64,000 bases of DNA from Medicago truncatula (lineage: Eukaryota > Streptophyta > Magnoliopsida > Fabales > Fabaceae). The stretch covers positions 40,948,762 to 41,012,761 of the forward strand of contig NC_053042.1 of NCBI RefSeq assembly GCF_003473485.1, given 5' to 3'. A program made the translations under genes and the position numbers. Below are positions 11,932 through 24,563 of the stretch, one piece after another. Below the pieces are notes generated by a model. It saw only the letters and a program-made list of their open reading frames with translations, had not been told where the DNA came from and did no database searches. Positions within the stretch are counted from its first letter, which is position 1. Each line of letters opens with the position of its first letter.

Positions 11932-12598
11932 CTATGAAGCCCCGATACTTCAAAATGGATGACGTATCGTATCCCCTGCGTATCCTGCACCGATACCTGC
12001 CCGATACTTCCTGATACGTATCCGGAGAGTATCCAAATATTAAATTTTATTTTTTAAAAAAATAATTATCCGATACTTTCCGATACATCCCGATACGCAC
12101 GGATACTTGTGTTTTTTTATATTATTTTGATTTCTATTTTTTTTTTGTGTAAAAAATAAAAATAAAAACATTATAAACGTTAGTTACTTGTTAGTGTTAA
12201 CTCTTAGTACTGATGTGTTCTTTTTTTGGATATAGTGATTCTTTTTTGGATCGATATAGTATAGCACTAACAAGTTTCTTTTGGATATAGTGTAGCATTG
12301 ATGTATAACACTGTTGGTGCTATTTTTGGTATATATTGCGTATGTAATTACCTAATGACCACTCTCTTAATCGTCAATATTATATTTATATTAATGTGCT
12401 ACGAGCCTGGTTTCTTGTGTTTGTTAATATACTTGCATAATAAAAAAATGGTTATAATTATATAATACATTTAATTATATAATTTTTTTTTTATTAACGT
12501 ATCCCAGCTGTATCGTATCTTGATTTTTGAAATTTTTCCGTATCGGCGTATCGGTGCAGTATCGTATCCGTATCGTATCTCGTATCCGGGCTTCACAA
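11932..12598. mobile_element. Non-autonomous hAT-type element with 8-bp target duplication
   Basis: Left end CTATGAAGCCCCGATAC and right end (reverse complement TTGTGAAGCCCGGATAC) are inverted. Both subterminal regions are packed with CGATAC/GTATCG motifs in both orientations, typical of hAT transposase-binding repeats. The 8-bp direct repeat CCTACCAC flanks it at 11924-11931 and 12599-12606. No transposase; AT-rich core. It sits between the aminotransferase-like and TCTP genes. Confidence 0.85.
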
Positions 12599-13245
12599 CC
12601 TACCACTAATTTGGTAGAAAAGCCATTATTTGATGATAATTTTCAATGAATGAATTGATCTAAAACAATGATTTATGGGCGAACAAATAGCATTGGAAAT
12701 AATAATATTTGAATAGTTATGCCTGTAAAATATGATCATGTGACGCGCTACATGTAGAGATATGGTGCATGTATATTGGTATTTATATATGGCTCGAAGA
12801 TAGGGGATCACACACCTACAAGTAGAGAGCGACTCCAAAGTTTTGGTCGACATAGTAACTGAAAAATGTAACATCAATGAGAATGTTTCTACCTTAATTT
12901 GGCGCATTCGTAATCTAAAAAATATAATTAGGAAGTTCAAATCATCCATACAAGGCATGTTCTGCCGCTTGCATCCCTCGAAGTGTTGTTTAATTGCTTA
13001 GTTTTTATTTTCTCTGACTCTTCCCTCTTCTTGTACCCAAAAACAAAAAATTGGCAAACAGAACATAAATACATGACTAAAATCATAACTCTCACATAAA
13101 TATAAAAAAGAACCATATAAAAATGTAATCTTTGAAACAACCTCCTAATTAGAACTTAAAAAATCATAAAACCTCAACAAAATCACTAGAGTACTACCAA
13201 TTAAGAACATCAATTTAAACAGCAAAACATGATAACTAAACGTGC

Positions 13246-14565
13246 TTAACACTTGATTTCCTTCAAGCCATAGGCAAAGTAGAGAAAAGTTGGATCAGTG
13301 GCACCATCTTTATAGTAAGCAAACACAAGGCTTCCATCATCATGCATGCTCTCTCCAACAAAACTGCAACATTAATTGATTAATTACTCAATCAGTAAGG
13401 ATTATTTACACACAATAAAGAATAAACTTGATAAAACCATAAAAGATGAAAGATAATGATGAAACACGTACAATTGTAGGTCCTTGAGTTTTGGGAGAAG
13501 GAACTTAGTTGCTGCTTCAATATGCTTCTTGAACAACTCTTGCTTCTCTGCCTCTAATTTAGATGTCAGCAACTTAATATATCTCTTCATATAAGTAACG
13601 AATTGTTTCTTATCAAAAGTTGGTTGCTCTTGAAGCCTGAAAGTGTCAACAATATCAACCACTTTCACAGCTTGATCGTCAACACCGTCATCCTCGTCTC
13701 CACCCTCAGCAGAAGGGTTAGCACCAATATTCACATCTACTGCTCCTTGAACAACCCACTACAAAAAATCACATTGCACATAAACTTTAGGCTAATTTAT
13801 GAACATATATTTGGGAACATGAAAAATAAAGCATTGAAAGAAACATTATAGAAAACAAAATTGTTTGTTACTAACCTTTCCTTCCACTTCCCATAGCATC
13901 CCATTCTCAATTTCCTTGTAGGGGAATGAATCAGAGAGAAGCTCATCACCTAGAGAAATTCATCAACAAAGTAAAGTTTATAAGTAAAAGCATTTGAATA
14001 AAAAACAATTACCAACATTATTTTACTCAATCCATCCGCAACCAAAAGCAATAATCTTAAATATTAGTAGCAGTTTGCAATCTCACAAACTAAAATCCAT
14101 TATCAAGTATTAGGTTAGGCTAATCATGTTTAAGGGTAAAAAATATTCATATAACAATTTGTGGTAAATAAATCATAAATTTAATCGTCTGTCACAAAAA
14201 CAACAACTTTAAAATTACACCAACAAGTTTTATCAAAATCTTGGATAATAATATAAGTTACTTCCCCTCCTTCAAATCCAAAGGTTAAACCACAGAACAC
14301 AAACAGAAAACTTCATGTTCTTTTTGAAAAAACCTTAAAACCTCTCTGTTTTTTAGGACAAAAAAAAAAAAGAACCAAAGTGAGGTTTGTGAGAAACATA
14401 ACACAAAATTCATTCATACACTAAATACAGGATCAAGTATTTAACAATCAACAGAACATCAAAATCAAAATTCTATGAAAAGAAAAACAAACGAAAACTA
14501 AAGGAAAAAAATCTCAAAGATGAAAGGTTTTTATTACCTGTAAGAAGATCCTGGTAAACAAGCAT
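13246..14565 (-). CDS. TCTP: TCTP (translationally controlled tumor protein), complete
   Basis: Four coding exons on the minus strand: 14538-14565, 13876-13949, 13472-13758, 13246-13363, total 507 bases, 168 aa, the standard plant TCTP length. The protein starts [20 protein letters not shown] and ends [11 protein letters not shown]. It contains the flexible acidic loop ([10 protein letters not shown]), the helical hairpin ([19 protein letters not shown]) and the TCTP2-like segment [19 protein letters not shown] is a cytosolic regulator of growth and stress responses (family knowledge). Intron 1 and the 5' flank are duplicated in the partial copy at the left edge. The stop codon is TAA at 13246-13248. 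Confidence 0.97.
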
Positions 14566-14662
14566 GGTTGCAGTCGTTGTTGTTATTGATGAGAGAACAA
14601 AAAAGAAGAGAAAGGGTTAATTAGCGAAAGTGAGTGATATTCGGTAGAAGAGTGGTGATGAG

Positions 14663-14671
14663 TATTTATAG
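14663..14671 (-). promoter_or_regulatory. TATA box of TCTP
   Basis: Reads CTATAAATA on the minus strand, 98 bases upstream of the ATG. It is conserved in the duplicate copy. Confidence 0.6.
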
Positions 14672-14699
14672 AAGAAATAATAAAGAGTTAATTAGTTTC

Positions 14700-16400
14700 T
14701 GATTTTTTTCTCCAATATCTAATATTTTATCAATTTTTACGCTTGCTACGGTTTTTTTTTGTTACATGTTATTATTGTTTGACGGTGAAAAAACTCAAAA
14801 CACGTGTTTTTTACTTATCAAAAGATAATACACATCATTCCTAAAAAAAAGATAATACACGTCAAGATCTTTTGCAATATTATATGTTTGGATTTGATAT
14901 CTTTTTATTTTATTACAAAAAATATTTTTGTTATTTATTTTTGAATAACTTTTATAATTCTTCCTGGAAGTTTCATAAAAACAGAGAAATCTGTTTTCTA
15001 TAACAGAAAAGATATCTCCTTATAAAAATAAAAATAAAACTTTGTATATGTAAATCTGTTTTTTGTTTTTACTTATCAAAAGATTTTTTTACTTATTTTC
15101 ATGACACAAATAACTCGTTTTTTTGTTACATATTATTCAAAATCTTATCTTAAAGGTAAGATGTAATAATAGTTTTATTGTTTCCAGCTTGGAATATTCT
15201 TCTCTAGCTAGTGGAATATATTCGTTTTCAATTTCTACAGATTGATGATGGCGTGACATAATATCATATGGGTTTGCAACTTGCAAGTGGAATAAGAATA
15301 GAGGCACGCCCAAAGTGAAGGGCCATCGGCCTCTATTTGTTACTAAAACAAAAGCAAATTTTAAAGTGAGAAAGTGGAAGAGTGTGTTGCTATCATCCCT
15401 CCTATGGTCATATATAATTGACCAATATTTCAACTAATTATTATTATCATATCATGGATGCTTTGCGTTGTCTTTTTCTCATTCTTTCTCAACCCTAGTA
15501 TACTACAATGTATTATATATTTTAGAATTTTAAGTGTAAGAGTCAAATTGAAAATGTCATTAATTAGGAAAGTCATCAAAAATTATTTATAGTGAAGATG
15601 TAAGAGAATAGCTTTGGTACGTGGAAGGGTTATGTGTTAGTGATGATGAAAGGGACTTTGAAGTAGAATTTTTTTCTAATGAAACAGTAATAAGAATGTG
15701 ACATGATTTTGTTTTTATTTTTAGTTTTATTATTGTCTATGTCTTGCAAATCTTAATGTTAATCTTATATATCAACCTGAAACATTTGAATGTGTGTAAA
15801 TGATGTTAGGATCAATTGCATTAATTTTTTATACATCATTTAAGAATGTGTGCTAAAAGGGCATAATAAGGTCTTTTTATTTTAAATCGCATTGTCATTG
15901 AAGCAAATGTGATACAAGGAAGCAATATTGGTCAAAACGTTTATATTTCAAGGTTATCATCACTGACTCTTTACGATAAAAGAATCCCTTTCAAATTTTA
16001 ACATGATAATTTCCATTGGACATTTCATTTGGAATGATTATCAATTAAAGTCAAAGGCAAACACTTAAACATGTTGGGTATATCTACCACAATCAATTTT
16101 CTCTCATGGTCAACTATATGCCGACATGAGAGTTACTTCAAGGAAAGACCGAAAGATATTGATAATTGATGAGTAAAGTGAGAATATATATGTAACATCA
16201 AACATAGTTCACAAAGAAGTATTTCATAATGTTCTTTAATTAATTACTAACATGTTTAAATTTCCATTATAATTTTGAAAGTTGTGATAAATTTATTGTG
16301 TCCCATATCATTATATTTGATTGCGTTATTACAAATAAAATTTAAATGTCAAATAACATAGCTTAATATGTTAACAACATGTTAGATAATCAACTATTAA
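14700..16400. other. AT-rich intergenic region, no gene seen
   Basis: Both strands were read for coding structure; only short frames without recognisable domains were found. The 98-codon minus frame near 15.1-15.4 kb has no family resemblance. Poly-T and TA tracts occur near 16462-16503. Confidence 0.6.
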
Positions 16401-16464
16401 AAAATATTAAAGCTCACACCTATAACAGACCCGTGTGACAGCATGGCTCAAACGTCTAGTTAAA

Positions 16465-16498
<34 letters not shown>

Positions 16499-16799
16499 TT
16501 TTTGCGATGGTAGTTTTGTTATTTACATAAAATATATAACATACTTTTATATTTATGCGTTGGACAAGTTAGATTGGATCATTCACTAATAGACGATATG
16601 ATTGATCACTTAGATTAGTCGATCCTTGAAAGCGAGATATCGAGTTTTCAAATAAAATATAAATATCTTTATTTAGTTTGTCTAGTATGTGTGCGCGCGC
16701 ATCATTATTGAACAAAAGTAGAGAGGCGGACAGAGCTAGAACTTGAAAACCATAAATACAACGTGGACACAATTATTTTTATCGATCAATGACGCTTTG

Positions 16800-17105
16800 G
16801 AGTAAGTATATGTTTGAGAGGATATCAAGCTGAATTTATTTGTGCTAAAACGTCCTGGTACTACGAGTTGCTTCCACCACAAGAAGCTGAAACATGGGTT
16901 AAAGAAGTTATAATTTGGCTTCATGAGTTGAGCATTACAAATGTGTCTTTAGAACTTGATTGTACGCAAATTATTGTGGGTGTCATATCTGACATACTCA
17001 ACTCTCAGAGTTTACGCTATTTTTTCTGAACCTGATTGTACGCAGGTTGTTATAGACTTCATATCTAGCATACTTAACTCTCTGAGTTTACGCTATTATT
17101 TCGTA
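16800..17105 (+). mobile_element. LINE RNase H-like (RVT_3) fragment with internal 76-bp tandem duplication
   Basis: Frame 16814-17029 encodes AEFICAKTSWYYELLPPQEA, then WVKEVIIWLHELSITNVSLE and LDCTQIIVGVISDILNS, the plant LINE RNase H-like domain (RVT_3). The segment starting GATTGTACGC is repeated at 16958 and 17034 (period 76), duplicating the VxSDILNSxSLRYxF region. No reverse transcriptase remains beside it. Confidence 0.7.
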
Positions 17106-17264
17106 TTGTAAAACTTTCTTACAACCTCTTCAAAACTTTTTACGTATCAAATATATGAGAAGATAAAATCATAAACATTTGAGAAGATGAGATCTTATCC
17201 ATATCATATTATATTTTTATCCAACTTAATCTTATTTTAACAATTTTTAAATAGTTTTTGGTCA

Positions 17265-17352
17265 AGTAAGTCGATGATTGGAAATTCATATTTTAAAGGT
17301 TAATAAGTGGAGTGTTGGAGTTTGAACTATGACTCCCACGCAATGTCTAAGT
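17265..17352 (-). mobile_element. SINE-like repeat fragment
   Basis: Divergent copy of the tRNA-derived repeat at 2510-2625. TTTTTGGTCAAGTAAGTCGA on the plus strand is its 3' tail, and TTTGAACTATGACTCCCACG covers its B-box region. Confidence 0.45.
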
Positions 17353-17818
17353 TAAACTTATAAGTATAATAATATTTACATAGAGGACTGCGTTTTTTTT
17401 TTTTTTTTTTTTTTTTTAACAATAGAGAAGTGTATTTTACTCCAACTAAAACTTGATCAAATAAAGATTTAATATTAAGAAAGAAAAAAGAAATACAAGG
17501 TCAAAGCGTTAAAGACACCTTAAACAAATCCTAACCGTTGATAAAGTTGTTTGGACAATAGAAATTTTGACAACAATCCAACACATATTAAAAAATCATA
17601 TTTGTAAGAAACAAGACAAAACACAATGTCATAGTTGGTCCTCTCTCTTCTTTCTTCTTCTTCCAAACATAAACCAAACCAAACCAAACCAAACGAAGAC
17701 CTTAGATCTCACATCTTTCTAATCCATGTCCTAATCCGAACATAAACACAATTCACATAACAACGTTGATTTTTCCGTTTTATATATTTTTTCTCTTTTC
17801 AATTTTAGGGTTTTTGTA

Positions 17819-20800
17819 ATGGGTCTTGGTAACGAAGAAGAAGACGATAATAATAATCATAATCATAATAAGGTTGTTGATGAAGGAAACAAGTCTTTAG
17901 GGTCAGTGTCTTGTTCAATTTGTCTTGAGGTTGTTACCGATAATGGTGATAGATCTTTCGCTAAGCTTCTCTGTGGGCATCAATTTCATCTTGGTAACTT
18001 TTTTTTTTTTCTTTCCATCTTTTTCTTTCAATGCATGCAAATTTAATGTTAATTGTTTTGAAGTTTGAACTTGAATAATTGAGATCTGTTTTTTAGTTTT
18101 TGGTTTTTACCGTTACTATTGTATGAATTTGATTCTGAATTATATGTTTGTTGGTGTTGGGGGTTATAAAATCAGAAGAATTTTTGTTGGTTATTGATGA
18201 TCCTGTTTGTTTGTTTTCTGATTGTTGTCATTTGAACTTTTTTTAGCTATTGCGCAATTATTGTGATGACAAAATATTGATGATTGGATTTGGATATACT
18301 TGTTTCTTTTGGAAAGTATTGAATTTGAAACATGTTTTCAATTTTGATCGGTTACACATGTTGTTTTATGTTGTTCCCGATTTTATATTCGACAAAGTTA
18401 GCTTTTAATGATGGAATTGTGGTCATCTAGATCAATTTTCATGATTTAGAGTAGATAGGAATTCATCTTTGTGTAAGCCATGGTTGGAAACTATGTGGGT
18501 TTGTTGTATTGATCATACTCTGATCAAGACATTTTGACCAACTTGTTGTAAAATTGGTAGAATTTCTGATTGACATATTTTGTTTCCTTGAAGAGTCGTG
18601 GTTAGCGCTTTGTATCGACTGTGGATGTATAATTCGGGGTTTTGATGTGTAGTTTTAAACTTAGGATTAGGAAGACAGTTTTCACGTGCTATGTGAGAAC
18701 ACACTTTGAGAATTATACTGAACATGAAACTTATGCACAAGTTTGATTTATGGAGTTGATTGTTATGTTATATTATCATTGCCAGCTTAGTTTTTTATGT
18801 ACAATTATGTCCATATATTGTTGTTATGCTGAATTATGTTGAATATATCATTATTTTCAAATATAGTTAATATCAGTCCTGGAAAGCAAAGCAGAGAACG
18901 ACAATAAAAAATGCTATAATGGGATACCAAACAGCTGACGCCATTCAGAATTTTTTTATACAAGTTATGTAACGATAAAAAAACATGTGTCTTGAACATA
19001 ACTAATCAGTGAGGAGGGATAAAAAGGAATGACCGAGGCAGCCGGTCACCAGAGCCGGTAGAAGGTGAGGTCGTGACTAGGAATCTCTGGAGTTGCAGAA
19101 ATTCAACGAAATTGGCAATTACTTTTGGATTTTGGTACATTGAGGGTTGTCATTAAAATATGATCTCACACGATCTTGACCTAAATCACCTGTAAAGGGA
19201 AAATACTTAACGTTGTGCAGACTGCAGTGTTATGAATAGCACGCGATAGTAGTGCTATTAAGCCGTCACGGAGCCGAGCGGCTGGTGGCCACTATTTGGA
19301 CTTGGACTTGTCATATTTTCAGTTAGAAGCCGATGTCGCGGCGTTATGCACACAAAAGGGCTTAGATGATGAAATCATCCGAAAACCCCATTCTGTTACT
19401 GCATGACTCATCCGACCTATTATTCTTTGGCGATTTTGTTGCCAAAAGGTGTTTTCAGCCAGCACCTTAACATGTAGAGAAGAAACGAAAAAGCAAGAAA
19501 AAGAAAGGAAAGACAAGAAGAAACGAAAGAGGAGAAGAAGTATGCAGGTTCCCAGTGGTGGTGGCGGTTGTTTACGGAAGTAAGAGAGAAGTATGCATAC
19601 ATTTTATTGAGAAGATATTTCAGCTTTAGGGTTCGGGTTTGACGTTATGGGCTTTTAATAAGCCCAACGATGGGCCAACTATTTCTTTTTGGTGAATAAT
19701 GGGCCATGTCTAGTGAAATAAACATGGAAAAACATTACGATCTCAGAATTTGAGTAATTCTTGAGCATTTATACATATGTTCTATATATTATTAATTACT
19801 GAATTTGTATAGCAAAATTAGATTAGCGGCTGTCCTGTTATGCGCCATCCTGCTATATCGTTTTTGTGGTCGGTTGCTATCTGCAATTAATAGCTATGGT
19901 TGTGCTTGTTTTAAGACAGTACTGCTTGCTTTCATGTTTTTACTGGAATCTATTTCAATCAAGCTGATAGCTCCAACGAGATCCTATTTGTTATTATATT
20001 TTTGCGCTTACTATGCTCTCTTTATGTCATGTAGATTGCATTGGTTCAGCATTCAATATAAAAGGAGCAATGCAATGTCCTAATTGTCGGAAGATTGAAA
20101 AAGGTCAATGGCTTTATGCTAATGGATCTCGGTCATATCCAGAATTCAGCATGGATGACTGGACGCATGATGAGGACCTATATGATCTTAGCTACTCTGA
20201 AATGGTAAAGTCCTGTTCAACTTAGGTTTTGTTGGAATTTTTTTTTTATACTTGCCGAAGAACTCGGCATAAAGGCCTATTTTAAGAAGATTAAAGCTTG
20301 ACCATATAATACACTGATGGTTAAGATTGAGCTGAATTTTTTAGTGAGTGATCAATGCCGTTCCTTTTTCCATTAGTATGGCTACTAACTACATGAAGTT
20401 ATGCGAAAGTTATAGCCGAGAGCAATAGAAAATTTATGTAGCTACTCAAAATTATTTTGTCATCTTATTAGACCTGATATGAGTTTCAGCTCCATCTACT
20501 ATATGCCTTCATTTGTAGATCTTTTTGTTAATCCGATTGCATGTCAAAGTCTACCAATGTATTGTAACTAAAAAAAGTCTACCAATGCACCATTAATATC
20601 TGATACTACATTGTTTCTCTTCATTGGCAATTTGCCATTTATAATACATAGACGATCCAAAGATGAAATCCATTTTTCTATGTATAAGTGGTTGGAACTT
20701 CAAGGTTGCAATTACCTCTTTCATTTGGAATTATTTCTTGTTCCCTTTTATTATATTGAGAGACAATTTTTTTTCTGCCTGTTTTGACTACATTTTCCCC

Positions 20801-22932
20801 TTAAATGGTTTCTGCAGTCCTTCGGAGTTCATTGGTGCCCATTTGGCAACATGGCACGACTTCCATCATCTTTCGAGTAAGCATAATTAACTTTCATTTG
20901 TCATACATATGATATGATTTTGTTCTTTGGATGCTATACATTCTTTGGTGGCATTGGTGCTGTCTGTCATTTTAACCTATGAAGCATTGACACTTCTAGC
21001 ATAATAAGGTGTGCTGCGGTGTCCGACGCTCGTATGATACATGTCGGAAATCCCAGACCACTGTCCTAAAATATTTTTTTTTTCTCCGACACTCCTTGGA
21101 TTGGTTCCGACACCCGTATGACACTCGCACGACACGTGTCGGACAGACTAAGACAAGTGTCCCAAAAAAATTGTTTTTTTCTTCGCTTCAACACACCCTA
21201 TACCCTCCTTGAACACATCTCAAACACGTCTACATATAGAAGCTATGTTGATTAATGAGAGGTTAAATATATTAAATGTTATCATAACATTATTAGCTTT
21301 TTCGATAGTGGATGGATAAATAAATGTTAACTATCATCGTAGTTTGTTTTTTTAATGAAAAAATTTAATCAAATTATATGCACTTGTGTATATTTTGATT
21401 CTCAATTTAGATCTTTTATAAATAATATTAATATTTTATTTACTTATAATAAATAAATTAATATCCGTGTAGTCGTGTCTGTGTCCTAAGTTTTTTACAT
21501 TAGCAGTGGCGATGCGTCCATTTCGGAGTCCGTGCTTCATTTTAACCTTATTTGACTTTTATTAATCAACTTTGGTTTCACTATCGCTTTAACCACATAT
21601 ATAAGTGGTTGTTCAATGAGAAGTTAAATGATGTGCTGAATTTTAATATGGAACCTAATTCTGATAAGTAAAATACTAAAATCAAATGTGGTTGAATTTT
21701 AGAACCAATTTTTGGTAAATAAGAGAAATGTTTGAAATACCATGGAAATCTTGACTGTTACTAAGATTTTGTAGCCACTAGAGCATCAGTAATTCAAAAG
21801 TTGGTTTCTTAGTTGCTCAACTAAGAATTTATTCAAAAAAAAAAAATTCTAACTGTTTAATCCAGAATATGACTTCTGAGTTCGGGAGTATTTGCTTGGG
21901 AATTGTTACAAGCACAATGGACCTGTCCATTTTTGGTAGAAACTGCCAAATTTTTAGTGAAATTACTTGAGTTGAACTCAACTTTTAGATTCGACTTATT
22001 TGGAAACCATTGTGACATGTTGGCCCGCCCCTCCATAACACACAGACTGTAATGTTGTGCTTTGAGAAATCTTTGCTAAAGTGAGTAAGCAAGTAAGGGT
22101 GAACTTAAAAACCAGCCCACTTTAGATGACCTTTGTTGGATGCTTTGCAGCCACACTAATATCTATAATAGTGCACTTTGAAGCACCCCTCTTCTTTTGA
22201 TTGCTACCTCCTGTCCTGTTCTTCTCTTGTAATATAATTGGCTAATTTATTTCTAGACTAGGAGTATTATAGGCCCAACTGGTACGGTTACAGAAAAATT
22301 GGGAAGAATCCCCTTTGATTGCAAAACAATGGCAGCTCTTAGAGGGTCTGCCCAGCTACCAATGCCAAAAGGCCCTAAATCACTCAATTTACTCTAATAA
22401 TTTCTCTTTATTTATAGGCTGCATGCCATATTGGGCCCAACTATCTCTCTAACACCTAACAAACTTTCTAACCCAACCTAATTAGTTAACTTCTTACCTA
22501 ACAATTTACCAGCTGCAACAGAAGGCCCAGCAGAAGTACATATTTTATTCTTTTAAGCTAGGCTTGTATTACATTCTTGGCTATATTCCAGTTTATTCTT
22601 TCCTGTCACTAGTTGAAGCTTGTATTGTATGAATGGCTGTTGCATATTTGATATTGAATTTTAATCTCATAAGTTGTTAATCATACTTTTGATTTGTTGA
22701 GCTATAGATTTTTATCCAAGAATTTATATACTAATGTGCTCTAATTAGTTACTACATTCGCTCCTAAATATAGGATCCTCTTGATAAATTATTTTGTCCC
22801 TTTTTCTGAGACCCCTTTGAATTTTGAAAGGGATTGATTATTTTGAAGTACATATTTTTATTACTGACATTCCCCTAATTATTTTACATCTTTTTCTGCA
22901 ATCAACAATTAATGCTATGAGGAGATAATAAA

Positions 22933-22971
<39 letters not shown>

Positions 22972-24563
22972 AAGGATAAATTTGTACTTGCAATACTCAA
23001 TTATCAACAAATTTAACACTACCACAAATTTTCTTATTTCCCGTGATTTAGTTAATGGGTTCCTATATTTAGGGACAGCAGTAGTATGTTATAATGGGAT
23101 ATACCCTTTTGGTTGGCTTGCCTCTCCTTTGCTAAAGGAGGAACATCATAGTGCTATATGTTTTGTACCGTTGAATTCTCTGGTCAAATTGACCAAGTTT
23201 GCTCAACATGTTTGTTAATGTATATAATGATATAACCCTTTAATGTTTCTTAAATTTTAGGCGTTTTTAGGAAATATCAAGATGCTTATATAACTTATAT
23301 TTATGTTTCCGATTTTTACAGGGAAGGCGAATTTTCATCGATTGCATGTAAGATATCCCTTTTCCTTTTAATAAGCCTCTCCGCTCTTTTTAAGTCAACG
23401 CTTGCACAGCACCAGATATATTAATTTATTGAAATTGTGAGATGCAGATCCTGATATAATTGGACAACATGCTGCATTTGCTGAACATACGGCCGTATCA
23501 TCTGCTAGTCATCCCTGCCCGTATGTTGCTTACTTTGGACCAATACATCCATCCTCCTCCAATTCAGGCGGAGCTGTATCAGAAGCACCTAACTTCAATC
23601 ATTGGAATGGCTCATCTGTGCCTAGTGAAATGCCAGCTTCCTACACATTTCCTGCCGTGGATCTTCATTATCACAGTTGGGAGCATCATACCCCTCCTTT
23701 CTCTACTGCAAGCAGTCGTTTAGTTGGTGCTGATCAGCCCTCGGTGTCACCCGCTAGTCAAAGGCCAGTCAGGGGTGGTTCAGATGTACCAAGATCAGGA
23801 TCTTTTATGCATCCCTTTCTTGTTGGCCACAGGTACATCTTTAGAATTGGCGCACCTAAATTAAATAAATAATTTTTTCACAAGTGAGTGAATTGTTTGA
23901 ATGTAATTTGATGTGAACCAAACCGTAATTTATCATATCTCAATGTTCGGTCTTATGGCGTTAAGTATGCAATTAGTTTTGGTTATATGTGAACTAATAG
24001 ATAAGAAACTGGCTAGTAGAAATTTGCTCATTGGTCTATGCTTTATTGTTTGAGTTACAACAGACATTCAATGCACATTTAATTCCTGCAGTTCTGCCGC
24101 CAGAGCGGGTAGCTCAATGGGCTCATCAATGATCCCTCCTTATCCTGGCAGCAATGCTCGTGCCCGTGATAGAGTCCAAGCACTTCAGGCATATTATCAA
24201 CCGCAGCAACATCCCAACTCAACCACAATGCGGGCCCCCGTTTCTTCTGTTCCCCGACGAGCCAGCAGTCACAGTGGTTCAACTCAACTAGCACCAGTGG
24301 CCACATCACCAGACCAAAGTGGTGGTTTCTTCCTTATCCCGTCAAGTTCTTCAGGACGTAATTTCCAAGAAGAAAACCATCTACCGAGTCGCTTTCATGC
24401 TTGGGAAAGAGACCACTTACCTTCATTGTCATTGAGCCAAGGTGATAGAGATTCAGGCTGGAGACCGTACCACCAATCCGCGAACCGGTCTGATCCAAGT
24501 ACCAGATCCAACAATTTTCGTTTAAGGCATGGATCAGATAGAATGCCTTCACAACATCGGTAA
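17819..24563 (+). CDS. RFI2: RING-H2 E3 ubiquitin ligase, RFI2-like
   Basis: Six coding exons: 17819-17993, 20035-20204, 20818-20876, 23322-23347, 23448-23832, 24092-24563; 1287 bases, 428 aa. The N-terminus is acidic (EEEDDNNNHNHN). The RING finger uses C32, C35, C52, H54, H57, C60, C73 and C76 (CSIC, CGHQFHLDC, CPNC), a RING-H2 arrangement. It is followed by the family-specific block QWLYANGSRSYPEFSMDDW and DEDLYDLSYSEMSFGVHW. The C-terminal half is Ser/Pro/His-rich and low in structure, ending near RLRHGSDRMPSQHR. RFI2 in Arabidopsis is a nuclear regulator of phytochrome/flowering signalling (family knowledge); the same role here is inferred. Introns 1 and 3 exceed 2 kb; intron 3 holds a hAT element, intron 1 a GC-rich island. 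Confidence 0.9.
18990..19730 (-). other. GC-richer intronic island with promoter-like motifs on the minus strand
   Basis: Inside RFI2 intron 1 and more GC-rich than the flanks. On the minus strand it shows, in order, GGCCCATT, TTGGCCCATCGTTGGGCTT, AAAGCCCA and GAACCCTAAAGC (site-II and telo-box-like elements of plant housekeeping promoters). A pyrimidine-rich leader and short frames at 19420-19602 and 19319-19516 follow. No domain is recognised in those frames. Could be a captured promoter plus first exon of another gene, or an antisense transcript start. Confidence 0.4.
19224..19298. repeat. Truncated CAGTGTT-family repeat
   Basis: Begins CAGTGTTATGAATAGCAC and ends near GGCCACTATTTGGA. It resembles the ends of the elements at 31743-31891, 36877-37057 and 51035-51210, and carries a small AATAGCAC/GTGCTATT hairpin. 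Confidence 0.4.
20978..21539. mobile_element. Non-autonomous hAT-type element with 8-bp target duplication
   Basis: Left end TATGAAGCATTGACAC and right end (reverse complement TGAAGCACGGACTCC) are inverted. Subterminal regions are rich in CGACAC/GTGTCG motifs. The direct repeat TTTTAACC flanks it (20970-20977 and 21540-21547). Sits in RFI2 intron 3 and is related in terminal sequence to the element at 11932-12598. Confidence 0.75.
22935..22969. repeat. (CT)n microsatellite
   Basis: About 17 CT units in RFI2 intron 3. Confidence 0.95.

Noticed and set aside
16420-16462. Possible Helitron 3' end (ACCCGTG...CTAGT)
   Set aside because: The hairpin is imperfect and no matching 5' end (TC...) was found; too weak to call.
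22060-22540. Sequence in RFI2 intron 3 resembling part of a copia-type LTR
   Set aside because: No paired LTR, primer-binding site or flanking repeat seen; at most an old fossil fragment and not confidently bounded.
24079-24552. Minus-strand frames opposite the last RFI2 exon
   Set aside because: Antisense shadows of a well-supported coding exon.
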